DNA of 64,000 bases from Bacillota bacterium. GTDB taxonomy: Bacteria > Bacillota > Dethiobacteria > Dethiobacterales > Dethiobacteraceae. Below the pieces are notes generated by a model. It was not told where the DNA came from and did not search any database. It saw only the letters and a list, made by a program, of their open reading frames with translations. Shown piece after piece: positions 50,563 to 59,020 of this stretch; position 1 is the stretch's first letter; each line of letters starts with the position of its first letter. The stretch spans positions 37,784 to 101,783 of the forward strand of contig QLUR01000005.1 in NCBI GenBank assembly GCA_018725565.1, read 5' to 3'. The translations under genes and the position numbers were made by a program.

Positions 50563-51319
50563 ATCCCCGCCGTATGCTGTTGCTAGCAAAATGGATAAAA
50601 CTGTTGCGTTGCTGACGGATTGGCAGATAAGAAAGTCTATCCCTGAAACCAGGCCCTTTTCTCCTCCGAACCTGTCAATAATGCTTTCTCTCTACCCGGA
50701 AGTTTACGTTAAGCCGGATGAGGGAGGCGGAGGGGCAAGGGTTGTCTCCGTCAGCAAGAGGGACGGTCAATTCGCTGTTCATTACCGCACCAGAAAAACT
50801 GCCTTTCAGACGCAGGAACAAGTGACAGGCTTCCTGCAAAGGCTGGCTCGCGGGGATCTGTTCCTGCTGCAGAGGGGGATAGCGGTTCTGCAGATAGACG
50901 GGATGCCTTTCGACGTCAGGGTCTGTGTGCAAAAACCCGGTCATGAGTGGCTTGTTACGGGTCTTATCGCCAAAGTTGCTGCTCCGGGCAGAATTGTAAC
51001 CAACCGCTGCAGTGGAGGGAAACCGCTGGCTTTGGAAGATGCCTTGCACAAGGCAGGCGTAAGCGGCGAAGATGCAGCTGGTGTCAGGCAGAGGATGGCA
51101 GTTCTGGGCAGACGTGTTGCGCTGGTCCTGGAAATAAAATACCCGGCCCTGCGGGAACTTGGCCTGGATGTTGGCCTGGACCGGAAGGTCCATCCCTGGA
51201 TTTTTGAAGTTAACACTCAGCCACGCTATAAGAACTTCCTGCAATTGCCTGACAAGGAAATTTACCGGCAAATCGACGAGTACCACCGTAAGATAATTTC
51301 CCCGATAAATCTTGATTAA
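50555..51319 (+). CDS. ATP-grasp protein of the YheC/YheD type
   Basis: A 254-residue member of the YheC/D family of endospore coat-associated ATP-grasp proteins, in short form. LYPEVYVKPDEGGGGARVVSVSK-like sequence (about 48-70; VKPDEGGGGARV is the nucleotide loop), FDVRVCVQK (about 115-123) and PWIFEVNTQPRYKNF (about 226-240) are visible. Full-length YheC/D are 360-450 residues, so only the ATP-grasp part is present. Its ATG overlaps the previous gene. It ends four bases into the convergent glycosyltransferase gene. Confidence 0.8.
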   Translation: MPKSPPYAVASKMDKTVALLTDWQIRKSIPETRPFSPPNLSIMLSLYPEVYVKPDEGGGGARVVSVSKRDGQFAVHYRTRKTAFQTQEQVTGFLQRLARGDLFLLQRGIAVLQIDGMPFDVRVCVQKPGHEWLVTGLIAKVAAPGRIVTNRCSGGKPLALEDALHKAGVSGEDAAGVRQRMAVLGRRVALVLEIKYPALRELGLDVGLDRKVHPWIFEVNTQPRYKNFLQLPDKEIYRQIDEYHRKIISPINLD

Positions 51320-52365
51320 ATAGCATGTCGCCGATAGACGGAAACGGTCGCCTCTGCCATGGAATGTACGCCGAAAAATCTGACTGCTGTGCTCCGTGCC
51401 TCCAAACGCAGCCGGGAGAGAAGTTCACGGTTTTGGTAAAGATGCAGAATGTCAAAGGCGATTGCTTTGTGGTCAGGTAACTGAAAGCCGTGTTTGACCG
51501 AGGCGCTGAGGGGAGTATGCTTTCCGTCTGCAAACCAGTCAGGAGAAACCCGCCCCCCATACCCTTCCCCAAGCAAGAAACCGGCGCAACCGCAGGCCAT
51601 CGCTTCCCTGAGCGCCCTGCCCCGGCCGAAGACAAGCTGAGTTTGCTGCAGGTACGGGCGAGGGTCATCTGCCCAGCCGTATTTTTTTAAAATATGCGTC
51701 TCGGCTTTTGTCGCGTATCCAAGCAAACCGGCTTCCACTGCCAGCCCCCGGCTGATAAGCTCCCCTACTGCTCTGTCCAAAAAGTTTACTCCATAAGACG
51801 CAGGAACGTTGGCCCGGCCAAACCAGATCAGCCGCAGCGGACTGTCAACCGTGGCATCCGGCTTAGCTGGACAAAAGCGTTCCAGGTCAATGCCGTTAAA
51901 AATAACATTTAATTTATGCCTGTGCTCACCACTAACGAACCGTGCCGCCTCCGGGCCGACTGCAATAATCGCCGCAGCATTACTCAGAGCCTCGTTGTAA
52001 AGCCTTGACCAGTTCAGCTCACCGTGCAGAGTGACCACCAAGGGAATTGAGAGGCTGCGCGCAACGGCAAGAGAGGTGGGAAATGTCAGCGGAGAATGGG
52101 CGTGCAGCAACTGCACGCCCAGCGAGTGGCACAATTCCAGCAAATCGCAAGTATGCGTATAAAAAAATACCGGCACTTCCGGCGAAAATTTCGCCGACAG
52201 AAAGGACATCTCCTGCTCTGTCAGGCGGACAGACCTCAGAACTTTTTCTCTCTTAATGACCGCCACGCTGACCTGAACACCGAAGGAACGGAGGTGGTTG
52301 GCAAGGTCACAGACGTGAGTGAGTACCCCGCTTCGAGCCATAATGGTCGTAATTAAGATGCGCAT
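51316..52365 (-). CDS. Family 4 glycosyltransferase, paralogue of that at 45487
   Basis: A 349-residue GT-B protein starting MRILITTIMARSGVLTHV, with LHAHSPLTFPTSLAVARSL (about 95-113), VTLHGELNW, an NGIDLERFCP motif (about 162-171) and an ALREAMACGCAGFLLGEGYGG block near 258-278. GGAGG precedes the ATG on the minus strand. CotSA-type glycosyltransferases work on the spore coat; the company of two ATP-grasp proteins, a SPOCS-like protein and a CAP protein supports such a role. It is convergent with the YheC/D-like gene, sharing four bases. Confidence 0.82.
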   Translation of the reverse strand: MRILITTIMARSGVLTHVCDLANHLRSFGVQVSVAVIKREKVLRSVRLTEQEMSFLSAKFSPEVPVFFYTHTCDLLELCHSLGVQLLHAHSPLTFPTSLAVARSLSIPLVVTLHGELNWSRLYNEALSNAAAIIAVGPEAARFVSGEHRHKLNVIFNGIDLERFCPAKPDATVDSPLRLIWFGRANVPASYGVNFLDRAVGELISRGLAVEAGLLGYATKAETHILKKYGWADDPRPYLQQTQLVFGRGRALREAMACGCAGFLLGEGYGGRVSPDWFADGKHTPLSASVKHGFQLPDHKAIAFDILHLYQNRELLSRLRLEARSTAVRFFGVHSMAEATVSVYRRHAI

Positions 52366-52675
52366 TATAATCTGCCTCCATGTGTTCTGCCCGAATTATC
52401 AATAAAAATGCACATAATAAGGCTTGCCACGTACAACACACAACATCCTATGTCTCGCGAGCGCACAATGGAACTAAATAAGGAGCTGTCTCACTAAGAT
52501 GGGGTCAAATCTGCTTTTGCTGATGCGCTCCTTTTTGGAGCGGGCAAATTTACGTATACATGTCAAAAGTGCGTGAAGAAGCAGATTGCAGTTCCCTTTG
52601 CCTGTTTCAGGCAATATAGTGGAGTGCAATAATTCTGTATCAGCTTACATATAAAAAAAGGAGGTGTTCAGACAA
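52366..52675. other. 310-base gap with small hairpins
   Basis: No gene. Two small hairpins are seen: CGCTCC-TTTTT-GGAGCG (52526-52542) and TTGCCTG-TTT-CAGGCAA (52598-52614). The stretch near 52485-52520 looks slightly like an insertion-sequence end but lacks a matching partner. AAGGAGGTG for the small gene ends the gap. Confidence 0.5.
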
Positions 52676-52849
52676 ATGACACACACAAGCAGAGATGAAA
52701 ACGATAAAAAAAAGAAACAAATTCTTGTCAATGCGCTGATTATTAAAGTATGCAAATGCGGCAATCTCAGCGGCAGTTCTCAACCAATCGTGGAAAACGT
52801 ATCAGACAATTGCGTGACCAAAGTAGCCAAAGTATTGGAAGCCTTGTAA
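52676..52849 (+). CDS. Small polar peptide with a CKCG motif (unknown)
   Basis: A 57-residue protein with an excellent AAGGAGGTG ribosome binding site. The N-terminus is highly charged (RDENDKKKKQ), followed by ALIIKVCKCGNLSGSSQPIVENVSDN and a short C-terminal helix, with only two other features: one CxC pair and one further Cys. No family recognised. It stands alone between a glycosyltransferase gene and two large hairpins, and could be a small spore or regulatory peptide. Confidence 0.55.
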   Translation: MTHTSRDENDKKKKQILVNALIIKVCKCGNLSGSSQPIVENVSDNCVTKVAKVLEAL

Positions 52850-52864
52850 AATATTCTGCCGTAA

Positions 52865-52909
52865 CAGGGCTGGTTCCGGCTGATTTCCTGATCGCAGGAA
52901 CCAGCCCTG
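52865..52909. repeat. Perfect 13-bp inverted repeat
   Basis: CAGGGCTGGTTCC (52865-52877) and GGAACCAGCCCTG (52897-52909) around a 19-base loop, directly after the small peptide gene. Confidence 0.85.
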
Positions 52910-52918
52910 CAGCTTGGA

Positions 52919-52960
52919 AGAAGAACAGGCCGCGGAGCGTTTTCAGCGGCCTGTTCTTCT
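52919..52960. repeat. Perfect 15-bp inverted repeat
   Basis: AGAAGAACAGGCCGC (52919-52933) and GCGGCCTGTTCTTCT (52946-52960) with a 12-base loop. In reverse the stem would be followed by a short pyrimidine run. It may act as a bidirectional terminator along with the hairpin nine bases before it. Confidence 0.85.
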
Positions 52961-53087
52961 TAAACCGGCCTTTAGGCAGGGGAATTATTTTTTCTGTCGA
53001 ACGTACTAATAGTTACAGGCAAATTATGCGTATACAACTGCCGGTATATGTTTAGGATATTGCCAGTATAACAAGGAGGTAAGCCTT

Positions 53088-54266
53088 GTGAAGGTCGGAA
53101 TGTTCACAGACAGCTACAGGCCCTATACCAGCGGTCTTGTCAGATCCTTGGAGACAACTGCTTCCAATTTGCTTGAACTTGGACATGAAGTCTATATCTT
53201 TGCCCCCCACTACCCCCGCTACGCAGTAAAAGAAGCCAGAGTATTCCGTTTTGTTTCCGTCCCATCACCGCGTTACCCTGAATTCACCATTGCGCTGCCG
53301 TTTTCACTGAACTTGCGCTCCACTGTCCGCAGGATCGGGTTGGACATTATTCATGTGCACTCTCCTTTTCTGATGGGGCATTTAGGTGCCCGTTGCGCGC
53401 AACGCTCCAGGCTGCCGCTGGTATTTACCTACCACACCATGTATGAACAATATGTTCATTATATGCCGTTTGCCCGGGGTCTTTCACGCCAGATAGTCCG
53501 CTACTTTTTACCCGCTTTCTGTAATCGATGCAATATCGTAATCGCACCTACCAAAATAGTCGGTGACCTGATAGGTAAGCAACTGCGTACCAGGGTTGAG
53601 GTAGTTCCGACCGGAATCGAAACGGACGAGTTTAGTGCTGCTGACAGTGGGTGGCTGCGCAGGCAGTATGGCATCGGCGGGGATACTAAAATACTCCTTC
53701 ATGTCGGACGACTTGGCAAAGAAAAAAATATCGGTTTTCTCCTGCAGGCTTACAGGCAGGTTCGTCTGCAGAATCCGGACACCTGCCTTGTCTTTGTCGG
53801 TGACGGTCCGGAGCGGGAACGACTGAAGGAAGAAGCGCGGCATCTGGGTCTGGAAGCAGCTGTACTGTTTACAGGACTGCTGCCGCGCAGTCATGTGATA
53901 GACAGTTATGCCGGCGCCGATCTGTTTGTTTTTGCTTCAACAACTGAAACGCAGGGGCTTGTTCTTGGTGAAGCGAAGGCAGCAGGATTGCCAGCGGTAG
54001 CCGTAAGTGCACTCGGAGCTGCTGAGATGGTAAACGATGGCATTGACGGCTACCTGACTCCGCTTTCTCTGCCTCTTTTCACGAGAAAAATTCAGCAGCT
54101 TCTGGAAAATGAGCCCCTGCGGCACGCTTTGGCTCAACGTGCCAGGCTGGAAGCGGACAAAATCTCGGCCTTGAATATGGCTCGTAAACTGGCTGAAGTC
54201 TATGAAACAGCGACCGGCTGCCGGACCGCCTCTTTACCATTGCCAGGGAAAATCTCCGCCCGGTGA
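53088..54266 (+). CDS. Family 4 glycosyltransferase (diacylglycerol glucosyltransferase-like)
   Basis: A 392-residue GT4 protein: FTDSYRPYTSGLVRSLE at the N-terminus, DIIHVHSPFLMGHLGAR (about 86-102), YHTMYEQYVHYMP (about 114-126), NIVIAPTKIVGD, VPTGIETDEF (about 173-182) and the catalytic E-x7-E motif in ETQGLVLGEA (about 286-295). The pattern resembles 1,2-diacylglycerol 3-glucosyltransferases and mannosyltransferases making membrane glycolipids. AAGGAGGT precedes the GTG. It differs from the other two GT4 genes nearby and may be a membrane lipid enzyme. Confidence 0.85.
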   Translation: MKVGMFTDSYRPYTSGLVRSLETTASNLLELGHEVYIFAPHYPRYAVKEARVFRFVSVPSPRYPEFTIALPFSLNLRSTVRRIGLDIIHVHSPFLMGHLGARCAQRSRLPLVFTYHTMYEQYVHYMPFARGLSRQIVRYFLPAFCNRCNIVIAPTKIVGDLIGKQLRTRVEVVPTGIETDEFSAADSGWLRRQYGIGGDTKILLHVGRLGKEKNIGFLLQAYRQVRLQNPDTCLVFVGDGPERERLKEEARHLGLEAAVLFTGLLPRSHVIDSYAGADLFVFASTTETQGLVLGEAKAAGLPAVAVSALGAAEMVNDGIDGYLTPLSLPLFTRKIQQLLENEPLRHALAQRARLEADKISALNMARKLAEVYETATGCRTASLPLPGKISAR

Positions 54267-54342
54267 CTTCACGGCCGCAAAACAGCGTACAGTCGGGAAA
54301 GTCTGCCGGCGGTTTTGTCTCAAAGGAGGAATACCCTGACTG

Positions 54343-55506
54343 ATGCAGCAGCCTTCACTGGCCGTGATTGGAGCCGGTCCGGGCGGCCTATATGCCGCGC
54401 GTGAAGCGGCTCGGCTTGGCATGCCGGTCACAGTGTTTGAAAAAAATACCGTCGGTGAGAAGCTGAATTGTGCCGAAGGGTTTTTTGATTCGCTCAAATT
54501 GCTCGCACCTCCGGCACAAGGTGTGCGCTGCAAAGTGCAGGAGGTGCGTTTTGCAGCCAAGGACACCTTTGCCATGGATTGCTCCGGACTGAACCTGTGG
54601 ATTATTGACCGGCAGGAATGGCAAAAAGCGTTGCTTGAGGAAGTGCGGGCGCTGGGCTGCCGTGTTCATGAACTCTCTCCGGTAACACCGGAACAGCTGG
54701 CTATGCTGGAAAGGGAATTTGACTGGGTCATTGATGCCAGCGGTGTCTCGGCTCTGAAGAATAAACAACTTGCCGGAAGTGCCGGGCAGCACATCCTGAC
54801 GGCGCAATACACGCTGGGTGGTGATTTCTCAGACCAGTTCGGTAAGCTAAGGGTAGTGTTTGAACCTAATTACTGTGGTTATTACTGGATTTTCCCCAAG
54901 TCTGCCGGCCAAGCCAACGTAGGCCTGGCCTGGATTGGCAAAAAACCGGCTGGCCTGAGGATCAGTCATGAGTTGAAGAGAATCGTGGACAAAGAAGGTC
55001 TCCGGGGCTATGCAATACTGAAAAAAGCAGGCGGTCCAATACCAACTGCCCGGCAAAAAGCGGTGCTGGGAAGGACCTTGCTGGTGGGTGACGCGGCAGG
55101 TCTGGCTTCACCGTTGCACGGGGGTGGTATCGATACAGCCTGCATTTCGGGTATTCTTGCCGCCCGTGCGGCAAGTACGGGAAATCCGATGCAATATAGC
55201 CAGTCGCTCGAAAAAGTCCTGGCTGTACGCCTTAATTTGGAACAAAAAATCCTAAACCTTTGGAAAAAGCTTAGTTTCACTGAACTTAACGGACTGCTGT
55301 CACTTGTTTTCGGCAACCAGTTGCGGCGGTTTGCTTGTCTGCTGAAATACAGGACCTTTTGGCCGGAAATGGCAGCTTTACGCTCCTTGACCAGCGGCTA
55401 CCTGAAGGCTGAATGGCAAAATCCCTTGCACCCCGACATTTTGACTGCAAATTTCAGAATAGTTACTGATGAGCCGGAGGAGGATAAAAAGGTATGCCTG
55501 AAATAA
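54343..55506 (+). CDS. FAD-dependent oxidoreductase, geranylgeranyl-reductase family
   Basis: A 387-residue flavoprotein with the dinucleotide fold AVIGAGPGGLYAAREAARLG at 6-25, EKNTVGEKLNCAEGF (about 33-47) with a conserved Cys, and the second FAD motif LLVGDAAGLASPLHGGGI (about 246-263). This is the layout of archaeal-type geranylgeranyl reductases and related digeranylgeranylglycerophospholipid or menaquinone-side-chain reductases. Substrate unclear. It overlaps the alpha/beta hydrolase gene by 13 bases. GGAGGAA precedes the start. Confidence 0.83.
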   Translation: MQQPSLAVIGAGPGGLYAAREAARLGMPVTVFEKNTVGEKLNCAEGFFDSLKLLAPPAQGVRCKVQEVRFAAKDTFAMDCSGLNLWIIDRQEWQKALLEEVRALGCRVHELSPVTPEQLAMLEREFDWVIDASGVSALKNKQLAGSAGQHILTAQYTLGGDFSDQFGKLRVVFEPNYCGYYWIFPKSAGQANVGLAWIGKKPAGLRISHELKRIVDKEGLRGYAILKKAGGPIPTARQKAVLGRTLLVGDAAGLASPLHGGGIDTACISGILAARAASTGNPMQYSQSLEKVLAVRLNLEQKILNLWKKLSFTELNGLLSLVFGNQLRRFACLLKYRTFWPEMAALRSLTSGYLKAEWQNPLHPDILTANFRIVTDEPEEDKKVCLK

Positions 55507-56246
55507 TTATTGACGGAAAGAAAGTTTTTTATCGCGAGAAAGGCAGCGATGGAAAAGTGCTCCTGTTTGTCCACGGCGCTGGCGGCAATTCCTTGCACTG
55601 GATGGCTGTTGAACAACCTGATGGCTGGCGGTCATTGGCCGTAGATCTTCCCGGTCATGGCCTGACGGAAGGATTGCCGCGAGACAGCATCCAGGGTTAC
55701 GCTGACTGGCTGGCTGCTGTTATTAAAACATTGGGAGTAAAACCGGTACTGGCGGGTCATTCAATGGGCGGAGCCATTGCCATGGCTCTAGCCCTGAGCA
55801 GTCCGGAATTCCTCTCCGGCTTGGTTTTGGTGGGCACAGGCGCCAAGCTTGGCGTTTCTCCCGCTATTCTGGAGCTTTGCCGAAGCGGTGACGCGGCAGC
55901 AACGGCGGAATTGATAGCCCAAATTGCATACGGACCTTTGCCTTCCCGTGAAAAGGTCCAGGAATGGAACAGGGAGTTTGGTCCTGCGGAATGTCGCGCG
56001 TACCTCGCAGATTTTACAGCCTGTAACAACTTTGATATCCGGGGAAGACTGAGCGAAATTACCCTGCCGGCCCTCATAATCTGCGGCAGCGAGGACCGGC
56101 TCACACCGCCGAAGTTTTCCCGCTATCTGTCGGACCACCTTGCCGGCGCTGTGTTAGAGGAAATCCCGCAGGCCGGCCACATGTTGATGCTGGAGCAGCC
56201 GTTTCTGTTTAACCGGGCATTGGCCTCTTTTTGTTCGCGCTTTTAA
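55494..56246 (+). CDS. Alpha/beta hydrolase
   Basis: A 250-residue alpha/beta hydrolase with HGAGGN oxyanion loop (about 27-32), the nucleophile elbow AGHSMGG (Ser90), acid in CGSEDRLTPP (about 199-208) and the late His in AGHMLMLEQP (about 225-234). Substrate unknown. It overlaps the flavoprotein gene; the pair may act on the same lipid-like compound. Confidence 0.85.
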   Translation: MPEIIIDGKKVFYREKGSDGKVLLFVHGAGGNSLHWMAVEQPDGWRSLAVDLPGHGLTEGLPRDSIQGYADWLAAVIKTLGVKPVLAGHSMGGAIAMALALSSPEFLSGLVLVGTGAKLGVSPAILELCRSGDAAATAELIAQIAYGPLPSREKVQEWNREFGPAECRAYLADFTACNNFDIRGRLSEITLPALIICGSEDRLTPPKFSRYLSDHLAGAVLEEIPQAGHMLMLEQPFLFNRALASFCSRF

Positions 56247-56297
56247 ACCGCACACAACTTCACCTGTAAATCGAGGACAAGTACAAGCTGATGAAAT

Positions 56298-56329
56298 AGA
56301 AAACCTGTCGTCCGGACGGCAGGTTTTCT
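56298..56329 (+). terminator. Terminator after the hydrolase
   Basis: AGAAAACCTG (56298-56307) pairs with CAGGTTTTCT (56320-56329); the stem continues with TCGT/ACGG-type pairs round a CCGG tip. It works on either strand. Confidence 0.75.
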
Positions 56330-56452
56330 CGTCTGCTAAAGATGCAAATTGCAGTGTCCGCGCATATGATGGCAGGGAGCTGTCTGCTATGCAAAGTACT
56401 AATTATCCGGACTGCGTAGCTCGCGGACTGTTAATGTTCAGGGGGTAAACAA

Positions 56453-56929
56453 GTGCAAATACGGGAAACAAATTTAAGATTCACCAGGCGCCTTGTCAAC
56501 CGGAGAACGACCACGCAAATTGTGATACATCACACCGCTTCAGGCGATGTATCGGCTGATACTGTCCATAGCTGGCACCTGCGGAAAGCCGGCTGGGGAG
56601 GGATCGGCTACCACTACCTTATACGCTCAGGCGGCGACATTGAGCGCGGCAGGCCGGAAAAGGTGCGTGGTACCCACGCGGCAAGAGCAAACTCCACCAG
56701 CATTGCCATTGCCCTGAGCGGCAATTTTTCGCAAACCAGGCCGACCCCTCGGCAAATGGACAGCCTGGTCTGGCTGATCCGCGATATCCGTTCCCGCTAC
56801 AGCAGTCCCGGGAAACCTGCTTTGGCAGTGGTCAGACATGCGGACCTGTCGGCTACGGAGTGCCCGGGCCTTCTGTTTCCCTGGAATGAATTGCATAGAC
56901 TTCTGCGGCAAACCCCGGGAGCCGGTTAA
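56453..56929 (+). CDS. N-acetylmuramoyl-L-alanine amidase (PGRP/amidase_2 type)
   Basis: A 158-residue zinc amidase of the PGRP fold. IVIHHTASGDVSADTVHSWHL (HHT at about 26-28 with the ligand His), GIGYHYLIRSGGDIERGRP (about 50-68) and HADLSATECPG (about 132-142, with the third zinc ligand and catalytic residue) are all present. It cleaves the peptide from muramic acid; no signal peptide is seen, so it may be cytoplasmic/phage-lysin-like or a mother-cell lytic enzyme. GTG follows CAGGGGG. No neighbouring phage genes. Confidence 0.87.
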   Translation: MQIRETNLRFTRRLVNRRTTTQIVIHHTASGDVSADTVHSWHLRKAGWGGIGYHYLIRSGGDIERGRPEKVRGTHAARANSTSIAIALSGNFSQTRPTPRQMDSLVWLIRDIRSRYSSPGKPALAVVRHADLSATECPGLLFPWNELHRLLRQTPGAG

Positions 56930-56954
56930 TAACCCCTTTTTTATCACCTTTTGC

Positions 56955-56983
56955 TTGACAAACCCAATTTTGCAATATAAAAT
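56955..56983 (+). promoter_or_regulatory. Promoter before the hydrolase-nitroreductase pair
   Basis: Perfect TTGACA (56955-56960), 17 bases, TAAAAT (56978-56983). Confidence 0.7.
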
Positions 56984-57010
56984 TTTTTTAAAACACAGAT
57001 TAAAGTTTAA

Positions 57011-57022
57011 ATGAATATTCAT
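57011..57022. promoter_or_regulatory. 12-bp perfect palindrome, possible operator
   Basis: ATGAATATTCAT, just downstream of the predicted transcription start, would suit a repressor site. Confidence 0.4.
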
Positions 57023-57141
57023 CCATAGCCCAGTGCTCAGCCGGACGCACAAACAGTAGCGCACCGGTTAGTTTATAGTTAGGCTGTTGAAGTTTCCTTC
57101 TTTATTGCGGAGACGGTACCGCAAGCGAATAGGAGGATTGA

Positions 57142-57957
57142 ATGCCGCATATACGGATTAATGGAGCAAACCTTTATTACGAGGAACATGGCGCTGGTGA
57201 TACAACAATTGTCTTCGCGCACGGCCTGTTATGGAGCGGGCGCATGTTTTCCGATCAGGTTGCGGTACTGAAGGATCAGTACCGTTGCATTACCTTTGAC
57301 TTTCGCGGACAAGGACAAAGCCAAGTCACCCAATCCGGCTACGATATTGAAAGCCTTTATGCGGATGCAGTTGAGCTTATTGAGGTGCTTGGCTGCTCGC
57401 CCTGTCACTATGTAGGCCTGTCTATGGGCGGTTTCGTGGGCTTGCGTATGGCTATTCGACGCCCCGGCCTGCTCAGGTCGCTGATTATTATTGGGAGTTC
57501 TTCCGACCCGGAGCCGACGGAAAACATAAGACGTTATCGCCTGCTCAATTTCGTTGCGCGCTGGATAGGACTGGGAGTAGTTGCAGAACGCGTCATGGAA
57601 ATCATGTTTGGCCATAAATTCCTGAATGACCCGACGCGCGTCGCCCTCAAACATGAGTGGAAGGAACGCATGGCGGGAAACCATCGCATCGGGATTACAC
57701 GCGCAGTGGCCGGGGTGGTCAATCGGGCCGGAGTCACAGAGCAGCTCGGTCAGATTGGAACTCCGACCCTGATCATTGTCGGCGATCAGGATCTTGCCAC
57801 CACGCCGGCAAAAGCAAAATTGATGTGCGCTCGCATCCCCAATTCCAGACTGGTTATCGTCCCTGGAGCGGGACACACCTCCACGGTCGAGGAACCTATT
57901 GCAGTAACTGCCGCCATTGAAGAATTTCTAGTAAATGAAAGGGAGGAATCACTTTGA
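57142..57957 (+). CDS. Alpha/beta hydrolase (hydrolase/haloperoxidase-like)
   Basis: A 271-residue alpha/beta hydrolase with FAHGLLWSGRMF (about 25-36), DFRGQGQS (about 53-60), the nucleophile elbow GLSMGGF (Ser94), acid in VGDQDLATTP (about 213-222) and His in GAGHTSTVEEP (about 240-250). It resembles 3-oxoadipate enol-lactonases and haloperoxidases. Its stop is overlapped by the nitroreductase start. GAATAGGAGGA lies before the ATG. Confidence 0.85.
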   Translation: MPHIRINGANLYYEEHGAGDTTIVFAHGLLWSGRMFSDQVAVLKDQYRCITFDFRGQGQSQVTQSGYDIESLYADAVELIEVLGCSPCHYVGLSMGGFVGLRMAIRRPGLLRSLIIIGSSSDPEPTENIRRYRLLNFVARWIGLGVVAERVMEIMFGHKFLNDPTRVALKHEWKERMAGNHRIGITRAVAGVVNRAGVTEQLGQIGTPTLIIVGDQDLATTPAKAKLMCARIPNSRLVIVPGAGHTSTVEEPIAVTAAIEEFLVNEREESL

Positions 57958-58634
57958 ATACTACGGAAGCAATTCGTGCACGGAAAAGTATCAGGGGGTA
58001 TAGAAAAGATCCCGTACCAAGGAAAATTCTCGAGGACATTCTCCGTGTCGCGGCCTGCTCGCCCTCGGCACTGAATACACAGCCATGGGAGTTTACTGTA
58101 GTCACCGGAGACGTGTTAGACAAAATCCGTCAGGGAAACCTGGAAAAACTGGCCGCTGTTGCAGGCAGTCATTCGTTTCTGCCACGACTGGGTTACCAGG
58201 GTATATACAAGCAGCGTTCCGTCGACCTCGCTGTCGAAATCTTCAAACTTATGGACATTTCCAGGGAAGATAAAGCTAAGAGGGCGGCATGGATGCAGCG
58301 AGGTTTCCTGTTTTTTGACGCTCCGGCGGCAATCCTGATTTCCATGGATCGTGCCCTGGAAGGAACCTGGGCCATCTTTGACTTGGGTGTTGTTGCGCAT
58401 GCTATTTGTATTGCCGCCCTCGAGTACGGGCTGGGAACATGTATTGAAGACCAGGGAACCGCCTTTCCGGAAGTGATCAGGGCGTATACCGGCATCCCTG
58501 AATCCAAAGAGATCGTGATTGCTGTCGCCATCGGGTACCCGGATGAGAATTTTCCAGCTAATGAACTTAGAAGTAAACGGGAAAGAGTGTCAGACATAAC
58601 CACTTGGCATGGCTTCAGCGGGGAACTCTGTTAA
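57954..58634 (+). CDS. Nitroreductase-family flavoprotein
   Basis: A 226-residue FMN protein of the nitroreductase fold: IRARKSIRGYRKDPVPRKILEDIL (about 7-30; the RKSIRGY is the FMN-phosphate contact), SPSALNTQPWEF (about 36-47) and the C-terminal VVAHAICIAALEYGLGTCIEDQG block (about 147-165) with VIAVAIGYPDE. Such enzymes reduce nitro compounds, quinones or flavins. TTG start four bases inside the hydrolase gene, with GGGAGGA upstream. Confidence 0.88.
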   Translation: MNTTEAIRARKSIRGYRKDPVPRKILEDILRVAACSPSALNTQPWEFTVVTGDVLDKIRQGNLEKLAAVAGSHSFLPRLGYQGIYKQRSVDLAVEIFKLMDISREDKAKRAAWMQRGFLFFDAPAAILISMDRALEGTWAIFDLGVVAHAICIAALEYGLGTCIEDQGTAFPEVIRAYTGIPESKEIVIAVAIGYPDENFPANELRSKRERVSDITTWHGFSGELC

Positions 58635-58664
58635 CAAACCGTAGGCAGGAGGCCCACCGAAAAA

Positions 58665-58704
58665 CGATAAAACCACAGGGACAGGAATCCCTGTGGTTTT
58701 ATCG
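58665..58704. terminator. Perfect 17-bp hairpin after the nitroreductase gene
   Basis: 58665-58681 pairs exactly with 58688-58704 around CAGGAA. The T- and A-rich flanks of the stem allow termination in either direction. Confidence 0.85.
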
Positions 58705-58855
58705 TGCAAATAGCTGAAGATATAATTTTCAGAAAAAGAACCCTCATAATTTTTCTGAATATATTGACAACAAAATTTTGTCGTGTTACAGTTAATCAAA
58801 ATATATGCTCTCCCCAATTGAAGGTTGTAATAAAAACAGAAAGGGGTTGTCGTTA

Positions 58856-59020
58856 GTGGGTTACGCAGGATATTTGGTTATATTGGCAGTTTTCTTGGGA
58901 ATTTCCTGGATTATTCGTTTTATGGTTTCACAATCTGTAAGACGCCGCGTAGACCGTAAGATAACAGTAGATGAAGCAACGTTTTGCTCTTGGTCTAGAG
59001 AGCTTTCGGAAGAGAGTTAA
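58856..59020 (+). CDS. Small single-span membrane protein (unknown)
   Basis: A 54-residue protein: a single membrane helix (about 4-24) then a basic and polar C-terminal tail with RRRVDRKITVDEATF. AGAAAGGGG lies upstream of the GTG. No family recognised. It is a single-gene unit next to the XRE/dusB block. Confidence 0.5.
   Translation: MGYAGYLVILAVFLGISWIIRFMVSQSVRRRVDRKITVDEATFCSWSRELSEES

Noticed and set aside
52485..52545. Insertion-sequence end
   Set aside because: GAGCTGTCTCACTAAGAT is a little like some IS termini, but there is no transposase fragment and no opposite terminal repeat nearby.
52995..53001. TGTCGAA (Spo0A-box core) before the glycosyltransferase at 53088
   Set aside because: A single seven-base match is expected several times in 64 kb on two strands, and no well-placed -10 follows.
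56453..56929. Prophage remnant, because of the amidase
   Set aside because: No holin, portal, integrase or tail genes nearby; the amidase stands alone.
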